This document shows positions 63,905-64,000 of a stretch of 64,000 nucleotides of DNA, in pieces. The notes below the pieces were generated by a model. The model saw only the letters and a list, made by a program, of their open reading frames with translations. It made no database searches and had not been told where the DNA came from. Where the stretch lies: positions 124,001 through 188,000 of the forward strand of contig JAOSLS010000010.1 in assembly GCA_026419805.1 (NCBI GenBank), given 5' to 3'. A program made the translations under genes and the position numbers. Origin of the DNA: Ceratocystis colombiana. Taxonomy: Eukaryota; Ascomycota; Sordariomycetes; Microascales; Ceratocystidaceae. The first letter of the stretch is position 1. Each line of letters begins with the position of its first letter.

Positions 63905-64000
63905 TTATAGTAGGAGTGCTGCAGCCAGAGCCACAACAACTGCCGAAAAGGAGACTGCCATTGTGGTGGCAGCAGCAGTCACTACTGGAACGTCGCTGCT
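63905..64000 (-). CDS. 3' end of a second 5'-nucleotidase-type gene (partial)
   Basis: The last 32 codons of a minus-strand frame that enters from beyond the window edge. It matches the C-terminus of the 52783-56958 gene without any indel, with one residue changed (A to V in TTMAxSFSAVVVALAAALLL), and keeps the stop codon and GPI-type tail. It is part of the duplicated block. Whether the full paralog is intact cannot be seen here. Confidence 0.7.
   Translation of the reverse strand, partial: SSDVPVVTAAATTMAVSFSAVVVALAAALLL

Larger units (their letters stand above)
61134..64000. repeat. Segmental duplication, right copy, interrupted by a transposon
   Basis: It matches 51861-52878 on both sides of an insertion at 61896-63764. 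The left part carries the thioesterase pseudogene. The right part, from about 63765, carries the nucleotidase 3' flank and coding end. The copy is cut by the window edge, so its full extent is not known. Confidence 0.88.

Noticed and set aside
1..64000. CRISPR arrays, bacterial operons, phage or viral genes
   Set aside because: The window is clearly nuclear fungal DNA with spliced genes, and no such structure was seen.

Overview
This window is nuclear DNA of a filamentous ascomycete (Pezizomycotina). The genes carry short GT-AG introns (about 45-130 nt, one up to 362 nt in the ribosomal protein gene) with CTAAC-type branch points. Several families point to this group: Spc7/KNL1, Ame1/CENP-U, Atg14, JEN-type carboxylate transport, CFEM and DUF3807, plus Y14, which is absent from S. 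cerevisiae. I cannot place it below subphylum. Most genes are spliced, so I rebuilt exon models by hand from splice sites, reading frame and family homology. Each rebuilt coding length is a multiple of three.

Layout. Positions 1-6.6 kb hold CK2 alpha (-), a possible small ORF (-), a DUF3807 gene and an uncharacterised gene only 39 bp apart (both -), and ATG14 (+). Positions 6.9-17.7 kb hold a very large KNL1/Spc7 kinetochore gene (-), RPS11 (+), a twin-CX9C mitochondrial-type gene (+) and the inner-kinetochore gene Ame1/CENP-U (-). Positions 18.5-24.7 kb hold a DUF829 hydrolase-like gene (+), a secretory LicD-family gene with a 10-nt microexon (-), the HDEL/KDEL receptor ERD2 with a long acidic tail (+) and the exon-junction protein Y14 (+). 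Positions 24.7-29.5 kb look gene-free and lead into a JEN monocarboxylate transporter (+).

Positions 31.9-45.3 kb hold a small single-pass mitochondrial-type protein (-), an uncharacterised low-complexity protein (-), a Cti6-like PHD-finger protein (+) and the mitochondrial ribosome-assembly GTPase MTG1 (-). Positions 45.3-50.9 kb are gene-poor, with an eroded PI-PLC-like relic. Positions 50.9-57.0 kb hold a CFEM small secreted protein (-), a PaaI-type thioesterase (+) and a 1366-residue GPI-type 5'-nucleotidase with a huge Ser-Asp repeat stalk (-).

The most striking structure is at the right end. The thioesterase/5'-nucleotidase tail-to-tail junction (51861-52878) is present a second time at 61134-64000. 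In that copy the thioesterase is a pseudogene (stop codon plus 10-nt deletion), a dead Fot1/pogo transposon of about 1.87 kb sits in the junction, and the 3' end of a second nucleotidase gene runs off the window. Other points of interest are CRE and E-box palindromes in unusual places, many hexanucleotide repeat tracts in coding and non-coding DNA, and five long poly-C/G runs.
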